Shown here piece by piece: positions 1 through 10,200 of a stretch of DNA of 64,000 nucleotides (within the stretch, counting starts at the first letter, position 1; every line of letters starts with the position of its first letter). The notes below the pieces were generated by a model that saw only the letters and a program-made list of their open reading frames with translations, was not told the origin of the DNA and made no database searches. Made by a program: the position numbers and the translations under genes. Source of the stretch: Flavobacterium cucumis (lineage in GTDB: Bacteria; Bacteroidota; Bacteroidia; Flavobacteriales; Flavobacteriaceae); the NCBI RefSeq assembly GCF_900148835.1, contig NZ_FRYK01000002.1, forward strand, positions 434,001 to 498,000, read 5' to 3'.

Positions 1-114
1 ACGAAATGATAATTGTAAAGAAAAGAAATAGATGCCTCAGCCTCTATTTTATTTTACAAATGATAAAAAAGTTGTTTATATTTGATGGTATTTACTAGTT
101 AGCAAAAATGCTAT

Positions 115-471
115 TTACGCACTGTGTAAAAAGACTTCTGCAGGAATTTTAAAATAATCTTTTAGCTTCTGCGCCATTTTTAAAGTGATTTCTCTTTTGC
201 CTGATAAAATTGCAGAAACGTGACCTTTGCTTCCAATAATTGGTTCAAGATCTTTTGCCTTTATTCCCATTTCCTGCATTTTATATTTGATTACTTCCAA
301 AGCGTCTAACTGAGGTAATTGATAATGCTTTTCATCATAATCTTTGACTAAAACAATAAGCAAATCCAATTCATCACTTTCAGGAGTATTAGGTTCTGCG
401 TTAAATATCTCCATCATTCGTATTGAAGCTTTGTTATAATCGTCTTCTGTTTTTAATACTTTCCAGTTCAT
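115..471 (-). CDS. higA: HigA-type antitoxin (XRE-family HTH)
   Basis: Antitoxin of a type II toxin-antitoxin pair, expected to bind and neutralise the HigB RNase encoded just upstream and to repress the shared promoter. The 118-residue protein has an acidic N-terminal half. A helix-turn-helix follows at about residues 55-112, with the typical LEPIIGSKGHVSAILSGKRE stretch and a tail ending in KLKDYFKIPAEVF, as in HigA proteins of Bacteroidota and Proteobacteria. It is the second gene of the pair: the toxin gene comes first and ends 2 nt before this start codon, the usual higBA order. The family assignment is strong; the RNA target and any physiological role cannot be read from the sequence. 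Confidence 0.9.
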   Translation of the reverse strand: MNWKVLKTEDDYNKASIRMMEIFNAEPNTPESDELDLLIVLVKDYDEKHYQLPQLDALEVIKYKMQEMGIKAKDLEPIIGSKGHVSAILSGKREITLKMAQKLKDYFKIPAEVFLHSA

Positions 472-473
472 AA

Positions 474-803
474 TTAAATCATTTTGTTTGTTAAAATTGT
501 TGTGTCAAAAGCAATTGTTTCAACATTGATTTTGTCATATTCTTTATGCGTTCCAAACCAAATTACATAGCAAGCAGCTTGTAAAAAATTCGCGGAAACA
601 ATCAACCTAAAATCATTTCCTTTAATGTTGAAAACAATGCGGCTATTGTTTACTATGCTTGCATTACCATAAACATTCTTAACCTCATTGAAATTATTAA
701 ATTCATGTTTAGAAAACTCATTATACCAAATTAGCAATTGTGTTTCTGCCATTGGATATTTTTTGATGTAATATAAAATTGTTTTCTTTACAAGGATTTT
801 CAT
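474..803 (-). CDS. higB: HigB-type mRNA interferase toxin
   Basis: RelE/HigB-superfamily toxin, which in characterised members cuts mRNA on the ribosome. The 109-residue product begins MKILVKKTILYYIKKYP, matching the usual N-terminus of this family. It carries the conserved core with FNIKGNDFRLIVSANF (a central strand with basic residues) and VIWFGTHKEYDKIN near the C-terminus, the most diagnostic stretch. An ATG 11 codons further upstream is in frame, but it overlaps the predicted -33 promoter element, and the family N-terminus begins at the inner ATG, so I chose the inner start. The gene is followed after 2 nt by higA. Confidence 0.9.
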   Translation of the reverse strand: MKILVKKTILYYIKKYPMAETQLLIWYNEFSKHEFNNFNEVKNVYGNASIVNNSRIVFNIKGNDFRLIVSANFLQAACYVIWFGTHKEYDKINVETIAFDTTILTNKMI

Positions 804-807
804 ATGG

Positions 808-837
808 CAAATATAACAAAAGTTTTCAATTTGCAAA
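808..837 (-). promoter_or_regulatory. Bacteroidota promoter of higBA
   Basis: On the minus strand there is TATATTTG (-7, positions 808-815) and TTTG (-33, positions 834-837) separated by 18 nt, close to the known TTTG/TAnnTTTG spacing. The -7 box ends only 4 nt before the chosen higB ATG, so the transcript would be leaderless or nearly so. Start-site position is inferred. Confidence 0.6.
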
Positions 838-1433
838 CTATTTTATATCAAATATTATAAATTAAGCACATTTGCTAACCACGGTTTTACCCCGCTGGTA
901 CGCAAATCCTTTCGCGTTCCATGAACTCCAAATAAATCATAATGAGTTAGAAAAAAACACATCATTATTTTCAATTTTTAAAGTTGTCAAATCCGCATAA
1001 CTTATTGTTAATTAAGCATTAAAACATTTTAGCACTACTTCATTTCTCTATTCTATTCTATTTTTGAGAAATGGAATGGTATGAAATTATAGGTTTTGTT
1101 GCTGTGTGGGGTGTGGGGCTTTATCTGCGGGTTAGGATTTATGAGGGGAGGAATGGGTATAAACGATGGATGGGAAAGAAATAGAGATTATTGTGTAACT
1201 TAAAAAGAAGAAATCAAAAGTGCAATAATACTCAAATGATAAAAAAAAGATATATTTGATAAGTCATTAATAAGTTACTGATAATCTTACATCTAACCTT
1301 GATATAAATTTAAACTTACAGTTTACCAAAGAAGTAAATCAAACAGGTGTAAGATATAGATTATTTGTAGCGGGGAAAATAAGCCGAACAGAAACCCGAA
1401 AATAATAGTAGGCAATCAATAAATATTAAATAT
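838..1433. other. Intergenic stretch with one small ORF
   Basis: About 600 nt without a convincing long gene. It holds a 37-codon ORF that is repeated in diverged form 1.5 kb downstream (described separately) and otherwise AT-rich sequence leading into the broken secreted-protein gene. I see no RNA gene. Confidence 0.5.
1071..1184 (+). CDS. Small putative membrane peptide, copy 1
   Basis: A 37-residue ORF starting MEWYEIIGFVAVWGVGLYLR and ending in a basic tail. The first half would form one transmembrane helix. It is reported because its first 70 nt recur without indels 1545 nt downstream (59 of 70 bases identical by my count) in the same reading frame, which suggests a conserved small ORF rather than chance. 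I do not recognise the family. It could equally be the 5' remnant of a longer decayed gene. Confidence 0.35.
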   Translation: MEWYEIIGFVAVWGVGLYLRVRIYEGRNGYKRWMGKK

Positions 1434-2357
1434 ATGAAAAAAATCTTCACTTTCATTTTGTTTTTAATTGTTTCTTTTACTTTCGGACAAGTTGCATCCG
1501 GATGTGGTTCAACTAATTAGCCTTCTAACGTCCCAGTAAGTTCTGGTGTTTCATTTAGTGTTCCTGCAGGAACCGGAACAGGATGGACATACGTTTGGGT
1601 GGTATCACCATCAACTAAATTAACTATTTTATCCGGTCAGGGAACTCCTACTGTAATTTTGAAAGGTGTTACAGGAGCCTCTGGCACTGCAAATGTTTAT
1701 GTTACAAAATACAAAGACGGTATAAGCGCTTGTTCAGACATGAAAACCGTAACAGTTGGCAGTAGCACTGGAGATTTATGTAGCTTTACACTAGGAATTT
1801 TAGACGAATATGTAGATGGCACTCAAAGCGGATCCGATACAGTCCACCTAAGTGTTAGTGGTAACTATCCTACAGGTACAACTTATTCCTGGACAATTAC
1901 AAGACAAGATGGTTCAGTTCAGTATTATCCACCACAAGCAACAAGAGTAAGAATAGTTGCTGCATCTATAGACAATAGAATAACTGATGCTACAGTTGAA
2001 GCAATTTACCAAAATTGCACAAGTGTAATATCTAAAAATTTTAGATGTGCAATCCCTAATGCAGATATTTATGGTAATTTATTTCCAGAATGCCAAGGGA
2101 TCAATTACAATGGTCTGTTCAGACAAGCAACAGATATTAAAATCGCTCCAAATCCTACAAATGCAACAATCACTTTTGAAGGAAAAGATTTGAAAAATCA
2201 TAAAGTAACGATATATGATAGTAACGGTGTGGAGATAATTAAAAACTCAAAAATCGACCAGAATATTAGTCTTGAAAAACAAAATAAGGGAATTTATTTC
2301 TATGTAATCACGGATGAAAATGGATTTCAACAAAAAGGAAAAATAATAAAAGAATAA
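1434..2357 (+). pseudogene. T9SS type A sorting-domain protein, interrupted by an in-frame TAG
   Basis: The reading frame opens with a clear signal peptide (MKKIFTFILFLIVSFTFGQ), runs 28 codons, meets TAG at 1518-1520, and then continues in the same frame for 279 codons. The second part holds Ig/PKD-like beta-rich sequence with several Cys residues. It ends with a T9SS C-terminal sorting domain at about the last 75 residues (IKIAPNPTNATITFEG, then GIYFYVITDENGFQQKGKII). The protein would therefore be exported by Sec, moved across the outer membrane by T9SS and attached to the cell surface. With the stop intact, the downstream part has no signal peptide and cannot be exported, so I call it a pseudogene. 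A sequencing error or stop-codon suppression would also explain the pattern. Confidence 0.75.
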
Positions 2358-2366
2358 AACTCATCT

Positions 2367-2403
2367 AAAACTCTCATCCGAATTTGTGTGAGAGTTTTTT
2401 TTT
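2367..2403 (+). terminator. Rho-independent terminator
   Basis: A 10-bp stem (2367-2376 with 2389-2398), a 12-nt loop and a T run, 10 nt after the stop codon of the broken T9SS-substrate gene. Confidence 0.8.
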
Positions 2404-2617
2404 ACACTAAACAATGCATTAAATATTCCTAAATCAATAGTTAACAAGTTGTTACAAAAATACTTTTGTATATAATTCAAGTCAAGGAAACCAACATAAA
2501 CAAGAAAAAAACTAGATATCTTTTTTTAGTATGTAGAATTGTATAATAGCCCGACTTCCCTAGATTAAGCCCTAAAAACCTCTCATGTACTTTTTGCTTA
2601 CCACTACTCTATTTGGA

Positions 2618-2687
2618 GGAATGGTATGAAATTACAGATTTGATTGTTGCTTGGGTTGTGGGGCTTTATCTGAGGGGGAGGATTTAT
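2618..2687 (+). repeat. Diverged copy of the 1073-1142 small-ORF sequence
   Basis: This 70-nt stretch aligns without gaps to 1073-1142. It encodes a similar peptide (EWYEITDLIVAWVVGLYLRG) in a frame that stays open to 2849, opening with TTG at 2613 rather than ATG. The reading frame is preserved between copies although about one base in six differs. The extension after the shared part looks unrelated to copy 1. It is either a small membrane-peptide family or the ends of decayed genes. Confidence 0.45.
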
Positions 2688-2922
2688 ATGATAAGAGTGG
2701 ACATAATCAATGGAAAAAAACAGGTTACTGAGGCATCTTTTTTTAAAGTAATTGATATTCAATTTGCTAGTTTGAAACAAAAAGAACAGCGTAAAACGAA
2801 CTGGATTAGCAAAGGCAAACAATATTGTAAAACACTCATTTATAGATAATAAAGTATTTTATTTTTGAATATAATACATCTTTAAAAACATAAAATTTGT
2901 ATTTTTATTGCAGCTATTTAAC

Positions 2923-2930
2923 TATATTTG
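2923..2930 (+). promoter_or_regulatory. Candidate -7 promoter box upstream of the DUF5675 gene
   Basis: TATATTTG matches the Bacteroidota -7 consensus. A TTTG lies 23 nt upstream (2896-2899), slightly farther than usual. It would give a leader of about 70 nt to the ATG at 3009. Confidence 0.4.
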
Positions 2931-3008
2931 TTAATAGGATTTTTAGATTTTTTGAAATCTCTTCCTAGAGTAATAAAAAAAACTGACAAACACCAAAAGC
3001 AAGAAAAT

Positions 3009-3485
3009 ATGAAATCAATAAAATTCACAGCATTGATAATGGTTTTCTTTTCATCAATTGGTTATTCCCAAGACAATTTTACAGTAACAATTGAAAGACA
3101 ATTTTCATCGAATAACTGTACAATGGGTTATCTAATAACTAATAATGATGTTCTTTGTTACACATTAGAACTGCCTTGGGCAGATAATTCAAACAACATT
3201 AGCTGCATTCCAAATGGATCATACAATGGAATTTTAAGATATGACAAAAAAGATGGCTGGAGAATTCAACTTGACAATGTACCAAACAGAACTGGAGTTC
3301 AAATACATATGGGAAACTATACAAGCGAAATTCAAGGATGTATTTTGGTTGGTACAAATGCTAACATTGACAACTGTAATGTTCAAAATAGCGCCACGGC
3401 TTACTTAAAATTAAAAAAAGCTTTTTATGGAACTGAAACACCAAATAGCACGCCCAATAAAAAAATAGTTGTAACTTTTAAATAA
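3009..3485 (+). CDS. Secreted DUF5675 family protein
   Basis: A 158-residue protein with a signal peptide (MKSIKFTALIMVFFSSIGYS, cleavage near QDN). It is followed by a DUF5675 domain, recognisable by the order of TLELPWADN, SCIPNGSYNGIL, LDNVPNRTGVQIHMGN and GCILVG. The function of DUF5675 is not established. The His and Cys in IHMGNYTSEIQGC recall L,D-transpeptidase-like folds, but that is only a resemblance. An in-frame start 27 codons upstream was rejected because it places a charged stretch before the signal peptide and lies at the promoter box. The next gene starts 7 nt after the stop, so the two are probably co-transcribed. Confidence 0.75.
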   Translation: MKSIKFTALIMVFFSSIGYSQDNFTVTIERQFSSNNCTMGYLITNNDVLCYTLELPWADNSNNISCIPNGSYNGILRYDKKDGWRIQLDNVPNRTGVQIHMGNYTSEIQGCILVGTNANIDNCNVQNSATAYLKLKKAFYGTETPNSTPNKKIVVTFK

Positions 3486-3492
3486 TCGAATT

Positions 3493-5223
3493 ATGAAAAA
3501 CATCAATTTAATTTTTGTAGCCATTGGATTTTACACAATAGCAACATTTGCCCAAGTAACTCCAAATTCTATTCGATTTGATGTAGAAAACTATATTGCA
3601 ATCGACAACTCTAGTCGTTATTATCCATATACTTCACATGGATTCTATGAAAATTCTACTGGTACTACAAAACCTCGGATATTCATATTACCAAACTTCA
3701 AACTGGAATTGAACAAAATAAAATATTTAGATAATCAAGGGCGTGAAACATATCAAGATGACCAAAACATCCGCTCAATGATAATTCCAGTAACACAAGA
3801 CTTGTCGCTTCCAAATGAAAGTCAAAAAGCAGCAATTATTGCAACAATTAGCAAGAATACCACAATTCAAGCATTTTATCCACAAATTGCAAAGAACAAC
3901 TTGGGATTTCCCCTAATGAACTCTAATTTACTTCCTGTAATTTCTAACCAGTTAATCGCAATGGCTAATCAGTATGAAGCAAGCTTAATTATCCCTCAAC
4001 AGCAACTTATTAATGAGTATAATACCCGTTACAATGCTGAGATAATATCTTTGACTGAATTAGAAGTAATTGTAGAAGTTGGAAGCGAAATTGTGTATTC
4101 GAAAAGGATGCCTAATACATGGATTACAACTGGGGGTACTTTAAAAAATATTGTTATTGATAATCCAACAGAATATATTAAAAATGTAATTGCTGGTGGA
4201 AATGGACAAATATTAGTTAGCTATAAATTTAGAGATTCTAAAAAAAGTTCAATCAGTGCTAACATAAATGCAACAGCAATTATCGACCAGTTTTTAAGTG
4301 AAGCTTATCAAAGTAGCGTTAGCCAACGTTCAAGTGGTTGGTCATTTTTAGGATTGGGAAGTAGTAAAAAATCAATTAAATCGTCTTTTGACCAGCAAGT
4401 AAACCAACAATATTCATCAAATAGCATCGCGAATACAACAATAGAAATGTACGATGCAGATGATCAAATGATCAAACAATTTGAGAGTACTTTTTTCCCC
4501 AGTTTAACTCAACAAGAAGCAATTCAAAATCATGCAAATGCAGCAGAAAAAGCTAAAGCTGATGGGAATCTAGCTTTACAAGAATTACACCTAAAATATA
4601 TAGAGGAACTTAAAAGTAATAACCCAAATTTAACACCAAATATTGATGCTGCTCTTGCTGCTTTAGGTAAAAATGACTATGTAGGCTTTTTAGCACATGG
4701 AGTAAGATGGGGTAATCAATCAGGAAGTGGAAATAATTCTTTCAGAAGAGTGTTAAATAGCAGTGAAATGGCAAGTATGACTCAGAATTGGAACCAAACA
4801 AAAATAATATCTCTTCAACATACAGTTACCCAACCTGTATTAGTTTCTGAAGAAGTAAAATTTAAAGCTTCATTAGGTGCTATTGATGGCATTTCATTTC
4901 AGAATAATTTGTACATGACAAACGGATATAGTGGAAGCTGGCAGAACGTTAATGGTGTAATCATAGGACCAATAACATTGGGTGGCGTATTACATCAAAA
5001 CAATATTCTAGCAGGTAGTTTAATGACCAAAATAGGGCCACACAACGTATATAGTCCACAAACTTTGAATGACGCTATTTCCAGATATAGTCCTGGTGAC
5101 AGGGTTTATCTTACAATGATTGTACAAGTAGGCAGCACAAATATTTATCCTGCTGGTGTTGTTCCAGTGTATCAAGAACAAAGAACACAAGTAACCTTAG
5201 GGGCGTATCCTAAAACAGAATAA
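3493..5223 (+). CDS. Unknown secreted protein, 576 aa
   Basis: I do not recognise the family. There is a signal peptide (MKNINLIFVAIGFYTIATFAQ), then a long, Asn/Gln/Ser-rich soluble protein. At about residues 255-315 it has a Ser-rich segment (SISANINATAIIDQFLSEAY, then SGWSFLGLGSSKKS). At about 335-385 there is an alanine- and charge-rich helical stretch that could be a coiled coil or TPR-like hairpin (AIQNHANAAEKAKADG). The last 150 residues look beta-rich. I see no T9SS tail, lipobox or further membrane segment, so the product is probably periplasmic. It follows the DUF5675 gene by 7 nt, suggesting one operon and linked roles. Confidence 0.7.
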   Translation: MKNINLIFVAIGFYTIATFAQVTPNSIRFDVENYIAIDNSSRYYPYTSHGFYENSTGTTKPRIFILPNFKLELNKIKYLDNQGRETYQDDQNIRSMIIPVTQDLSLPNESQKAAIIATISKNTTIQAFYPQIAKNNLGFPLMNSNLLPVISNQLIAMANQYEASLIIPQQQLINEYNTRYNAEIISLTELEVIVEVGSEIVYSKRMPNTWITTGGTLKNIVIDNPTEYIKNVIAGGNGQILVSYKFRDSKKSSISANINATAIIDQFLSEAYQSSVSQRSSGWSFLGLGSSKKSIKSSFDQQVNQQYSSNSIANTTIEMYDADDQMIKQFESTFFPSLTQQEAIQNHANAAEKAKADGNLALQELHLKYIEELKSNNPNLTPNIDAALAALGKNDYVGFLAHGVRWGNQSGSGNNSFRRVLNSSEMASMTQNWNQTKIISLQHTVTQPVLVSEEVKFKASLGAIDGISFQNNLYMTNGYSGSWQNVNGVIIGPITLGGVLHQNNILAGSLMTKIGPHNVYSPQTLNDAISRYSPGDRVYLTMIVQVGSTNIYPAGVVPVYQEQRTQVTLGAYPKTE

Positions 5224-5626
5224 AAATGAAATGCTTTCATCGGCAAATCATGTTTCTCAACTACGGTTTTTCTGAGACAATCCCCAAGATTATAAAATTA
5301 ATCCTCTTTTAAGTCTTTAAAAGAGTCTGCTTTATTGTGCAAAAATTAGAATAGCTTATACTCGAGTTTTTGTAGTTCAATTTTAATTTTAAGACTGGCA
5401 CTAAAATGCCGATTTAGTTAGCTAACCACCTGTACTAATATAAAAATTAATTTCCAATATCCTAACTTTAGCCCTACTCTATCTCCTAATCAGTCTTAAT
5501 TACCTCAAAGACAAACAAGTTTAACATAACGTATATTGAAAGTTTACTTTATGTTAAAGTTTTCATTTAATTTTTTTTATCATTTTTTTTGTCAGATTTT
5601 TAGCCATTTAATTTAAATTTCATTAA
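5224..5626. other. Intergenic region between two secreted-protein operons
   Basis: No gene is seen in these 400 nt. A 9-bp inverted repeat (5304-5312 with 5317-5325, 4-nt loop) lies downstream of the unknown secreted gene but lacks a T run, so it is a weak terminator candidate at best. Very T-rich sequence (about 5565-5600) precedes the next ATG and probably includes the promoter of the Rhs operon, but I find no exact TAnnTTTG. Confidence 0.5.
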
Positions 5627-7285
5627 ATGACACACAACTACTCTTTAACAACAACCGTTGTAAAAGCAATGGCACTGTTGTTTTTCCCCAGTCTTTTGTT
5701 TGGTCAAGACATTCTTTGGGAGCGCTCCTATGGAGGCAAACATGCGGAATATTTATATGACGCCATTCCAACACCCGATTATGGTTTTATTTTAGCAGGG
5801 AGCTCCATATCCGATAAAAACGGTAATAAAACCGATATTAATAAAGGGGATTTGGATTATTGGATTTGGAAAATGGACGAACGTGGCACTCCCGAATGGC
5901 AGAAAAGTTACGGAGGAAGTCAAATGGATATTTTACACAGTGTTACCATTACTGCTGATGGCGGTTTCATCTTAGCAGGAGAATCGTATTCAAATAAAGG
6001 ATTCGACAAAAAAGAAGATAGCAAAGGGCTGTCTGATTTTTGGGTGATAAAGTTAGATGCCAAAGGAAACGAAATGTGGCAACGCACTATTGGCGGTACA
6101 GGGCAAGAGAAACTGTTGCGCATTGCCCAAACCAAAGAGGGAGGTTACATCCTTGGTGGTTCTTCCAGTTCTTCCAAATCCCAAGCCGATGCTAAGGGAA
6201 TAGTAGACCCATTTGGTAAATCGGAAGATGCTTGGGGGAGCTTGGATTATTGGGTTATTAAGCTCAATAAGGATGGCGAAAAGCAATGGGACAAAACCTT
6301 AGGAGGAAAATACTATGACGAGCTTAAGAGTATAGAGCAAACTACTGATGGGGGATATATTTTAGGAGGGTATTCCAATTCGCCTGTATCAGGAGACAAA
6401 ACAGAAAGCAACAGTGGCTTAGGCGATTATTGGGTGGTACAATTAAATCCTGATGGTGAAGTACTGTGGCAACGCACCTTAGGCGGAGACAAAGACGATA
6501 ATTTAGCCGTACTTACCCAAACCAAAGACCATGGATTTATTCTGGGAGGAAGTTCCAACTCGGGCGCTACCGATAGCAAAACAAAATCGAGTAGAAACGG
6601 TACTGATTTTTGGGTGGTGAAATTGGATAACATAGGTAATGTGCTGTGGCAAGAAACGTATGATTACGGGAAGTTTGATGCCTTAACATCCATTGTAGAG
6701 AATCCAGATGGAAGTTACTTGATTGGCGGTTATGCCCAGTCAGAGAAAGGCGCTGGTGATGCACCAAAAGTTTTAGGCAAAGCGATTGCGAAACCAAGTA
6801 AAAACCAAGAAGGCATTAGCGATTACTTGGCATTAAAAATAAATGCTAAGGGCGAGGAAGTTTGGACACAAACCGTGGGGAGTAATGGAGATGAAGTGCT
6901 GAAGAAGCTTTTTGAAACACGCGATGGGGGTTACATTTTAGCAGGCACCTCTAGTGGCACCATTTCTAGAGACAAAAACTCAATGAAAGGGGGTAGTGAT
7001 TTTTGGATCGTGAAACTCAAAGACAAAGAAAAGAAGGAGAAAGAACGCCAATTGATTGAAGCTTTTCCTAATCCAGCGGTATCGTACAGCAATATTGTGG
7101 TAGGTTATGAATACAAGGAAGGTTTTGTTACGGTTTTTGACATTAACGGTCGTTTGATTCAAACGATTCAAATAGCTGGTGAGCGAACCGTTCCTGTTGG
7201 TCTGAGCGGACTCTCCCAAGGGGTGTATATCATCGAGGTAAAAACGGATGTGAGTAAAGATAGTGTTAAAGTGATAAAAAAGTAA
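5627..7285 (+). CDS. T9SS-sorted surface protein with seven propeller-like repeats
   Basis: A 552-residue exported protein. It has a signal peptide (about residues 1-26, ending LLFGQ) and then seven repeats of about 60-70 residues. Each repeat contains W-x-x-(S/T)-x-GG, an acidic turn, (D/E)GG(Y/F)ILAG and a closing DYWVVKL-type strand. Seven such units suggest a seven-bladed beta-propeller (inference). The last 70 residues form a T9SS type A sorting domain (EAFPNPAVSYSNIVVGYEY, then GVYIIEVKTD, ending in KKs), so the protein should sit on the cell surface. It is 1 nt from the next gene and heads the Rhs operon, consistent with a surface partner or carrier for the Rhs proteins. Confidence 0.8.
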   Translation: MTHNYSLTTTVVKAMALLFFPSLLFGQDILWERSYGGKHAEYLYDAIPTPDYGFILAGSSISDKNGNKTDINKGDLDYWIWKMDERGTPEWQKSYGGSQMDILHSVTITADGGFILAGESYSNKGFDKKEDSKGLSDFWVIKLDAKGNEMWQRTIGGTGQEKLLRIAQTKEGGYILGGSSSSSKSQADAKGIVDPFGKSEDAWGSLDYWVIKLNKDGEKQWDKTLGGKYYDELKSIEQTTDGGYILGGYSNSPVSGDKTESNSGLGDYWVVQLNPDGEVLWQRTLGGDKDDNLAVLTQTKDHGFILGGSSNSGATDSKTKSSRNGTDFWVVKLDNIGNVLWQETYDYGKFDALTSIVENPDGSYLIGGYAQSEKGAGDAPKVLGKAIAKPSKNQEGISDYLALKINAKGEEVWTQTVGSNGDEVLKKLFETRDGGYILAGTSSGTISRDKNSMKGGSDFWIVKLKDKEKKEKERQLIEAFPNPAVSYSNIVVGYEYKEGFVTVFDINGRLIQTIQIAGERTVPVGLSGLSQGVYIIEVKTDVSKDSVKVIKK

Positions 7286-7286
7286 G

Positions 7287-10200
7287 ATGAGAAAAAAAAT
7301 TATACTACCAATTATTTGTTTTGTTGTAAGTAGTGTTTTTGCACAAGAAATGCCTAAAATAATACCACCTAGTCCTGAAGCGTCTTCTTTTTCAAAATTC
7401 ACAGAAGTGCCAATATCGCTGTATACAGGAGTGCCTAATATTTCGATACCAATTTTTCAAATAAGTGTAAAAGATCTAAGTATTCCTATTACTGTAGATT
7501 ACCATTCTAGAGGAATTAATGTAGGTGAAATTGCCTCAAGAGTAGGTTTGGGTTGGAATTTAAATTATGGAGGTTCAATATCAAGACAGACCAGAGGATT
7601 ATCAGATGAGGATGCATATGGATTTTTAAATAACAATACATCGAAAGAGGAGTTTTTTAATAATCCAACTCTTAGACATAATATACGACAGACTTACATT
7701 AATAACCCAAGTTATGATTTTACCCCCGATCAATTTTTTTTTAATGCAAACGGCTTGAGTGGAAAGTTTGTTTTTGATCAAAATGACGGCAAACCTGTAA
7801 TACAGAAATTTGGTGATATTGATATTAATTATGCCATAGAGAATGGACAAATTAAAAGTTTTGTTTTAAAAGACGGTAAAGGAAATACGTACTATTATGG
7901 GAAATCTAAGGACGGAACACGATTTGCCGCTGATAAAGACAATGTATCAAGAAGTATCGTTATTGGAGAAGTCAATACTAGACCTGCTATTAATAATGAA
8001 AATAATACGTCTTATTACAACACTTGGCATTTAATGGATATTGAAACCAATTTAGGAAAACAAATAAGTTTTCATTATGGCAGTCAAGAGCAAATCATTT
8101 ATTACAGTAAATCTGCGGATGTACTCGAGTATAATACTTCGAGCTCACCAGAAGGTGGTTTTCCAACCATGACGAGCGAATACAAAAGTTATATGAGCGA
8201 AATCAGAAGTGATCAATACAGATTAGAAGAGATTGTATATGAAGGTGGTAAAGTAGATTGTATTTATTCAACAACAACAAGACAAGATTTAAGAAATTCT
8301 AATTTTTTAGAAAAAATAATAATCAGTGATTTCAAAAATAAAATTACGAAAGAATATAAGTTTAGCTATAACTATACAACAAGTCCCGACGATAACAATC
8401 AACTTAGTTTTTTAAAGAATTCTGAACCAGAAGCAGCAAAAAGACTATTTTTAAAAAGTATACAACAGATAAATGTATCAGATAATAAAGTATTACCCAG
8501 TCACCAATTTGAGTATAGCAATCAAATACTACCAAACAGACATTCTACTTCGCAGGACATCTGGGGATATTACAATGGGAAGAACAATGGTGGTTTTCTA
8601 AAATTTTATAATTCTGAGTTAGGTGGTAGAACAGTTGACACTGTAAAAGCTGAAGCAGGGTTGTTAAAAAAAATCATTTTACCAGAGGGAGGAACTACTT
8701 CTTTTCATTATGAACATAATAAGGTTTTAAATACATTTCCTAGAAAATTAATTTTTCTATCCCCAAATCCAATTGTAAACAAAACGGCATGGTTAACCCA
8801 TTTAAGTTATAGTAGTAATTTTCAAAATGGATCGTATGTTAAACAATTTAGTGTTGGGAATAATAAGATAGGAAGTTCAAGTTATCGTGTACGATTTGAT
8901 GATACTGTAGGTTGTGGTTATCCTAATAATACATATGAATGTAAATTTTTAGTTTCTGTAAGACATATTGAAAATAATCAGACTTTTCAAATGTTTTTAG
9001 GTGAAAGAACAATAACATTGAGACCAGGAACATATGAACTAAAAGTTACACCTCTAGACCCTTATCATGATCCTATTCAAATGGGACATGGGTTTGGTGT
9101 AGATATTTTTTGGAATGAAGAATTAGAAAGTCCGAATGAAATGGTATTTGCCGGTGGAAAAAGAATTAAAAAGATCGAATATAGAGATTCTGATGACCAA
9201 ATATCTTTAGTTAAATCCTATGGATATAGTAATCCAAATACAGGAATTACTAGCGGTCAACTTCTTGGGCTTCCTAACTTTTTATCATTAAATACTAGAT
9301 ATTCAGAGGAAGGTTTTAACGTCACTGAACCCTATGGCTGTTTGCCTGGAAAACCATTATCTACCTATCAAGGAAATTCAGTAGGTTATGCATTTGTTAC
9401 AGAATATTATGGAGATAAAAACGCTAACATCGGCAAAACGGTACATGAATTTTCGATGACTCCTGACTCAGGTCTATATTATGAATTTCCTTATCATATG
9501 CCTACTGACAATGAATGGCTTAGAGGTAAAGAATTAGAGACAACCTATTTTTTAAAGTCTGCAACTGGGTATTCTCCTGTAAAAAAAGTTACCAACAAGT
9601 ACCTTTTTGGAGACCAGATTATAGAAGGTGGTTACTCTATTCCTAATATTTTTACTCCAATTCCTATTCGATTACTTATTAACGAAGACCTTACAGTAAA
9701 TTCTCTAACTTATTCAAAAAATAAGAGAATGGTTAGACTACCAATTATTACTTACGCGAATTACTCATTAGAATATGGTCCAGGTGTTGTGGTTCATTAT
9801 AAAACATATCACTTAACAGGTGGAACTCTAGATTTATTATCGAGTACAACTGTTGATTACATGACAAATAGTGATGAAATTATCGCTGCGATTAATTACA
9901 AATATAATTATGATCATCATTATAATATTGCTAGTGTAGAACAGAAAGATAGTAATAATCAAATGCAAAAAACGGAGTACAATTATGCTTCAGATTTGAA
10001 TAATCAAGTATTGAAAGACAAGAGAATTCTTGAAATACCACTTATTACTAAAACGTTTAAAGAGAATCAGTTATTATCAACCACAGAAACCCAATATAAA
10101 AATTGGGGTAACAATTTATTAGCACCTGAGATTATTAAAACGGCTAAAGGAAATCTTCCAGTGGAAGACAGAATTAAGTATACCATTTTAGATAATACAA

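Noticed and set aside
2604-2822. 72-codon minus-strand ORF opposite the second small membrane-peptide copy
   Set aside because: Frame is the reverse of the repeated sequence, and the plus frame is the one conserved between the two copies.
5304-5325. Terminator after the 576-aa secreted gene
   Set aside because: A 9-bp inverted repeat without a T run; kept only as a note in the intergenic entry.
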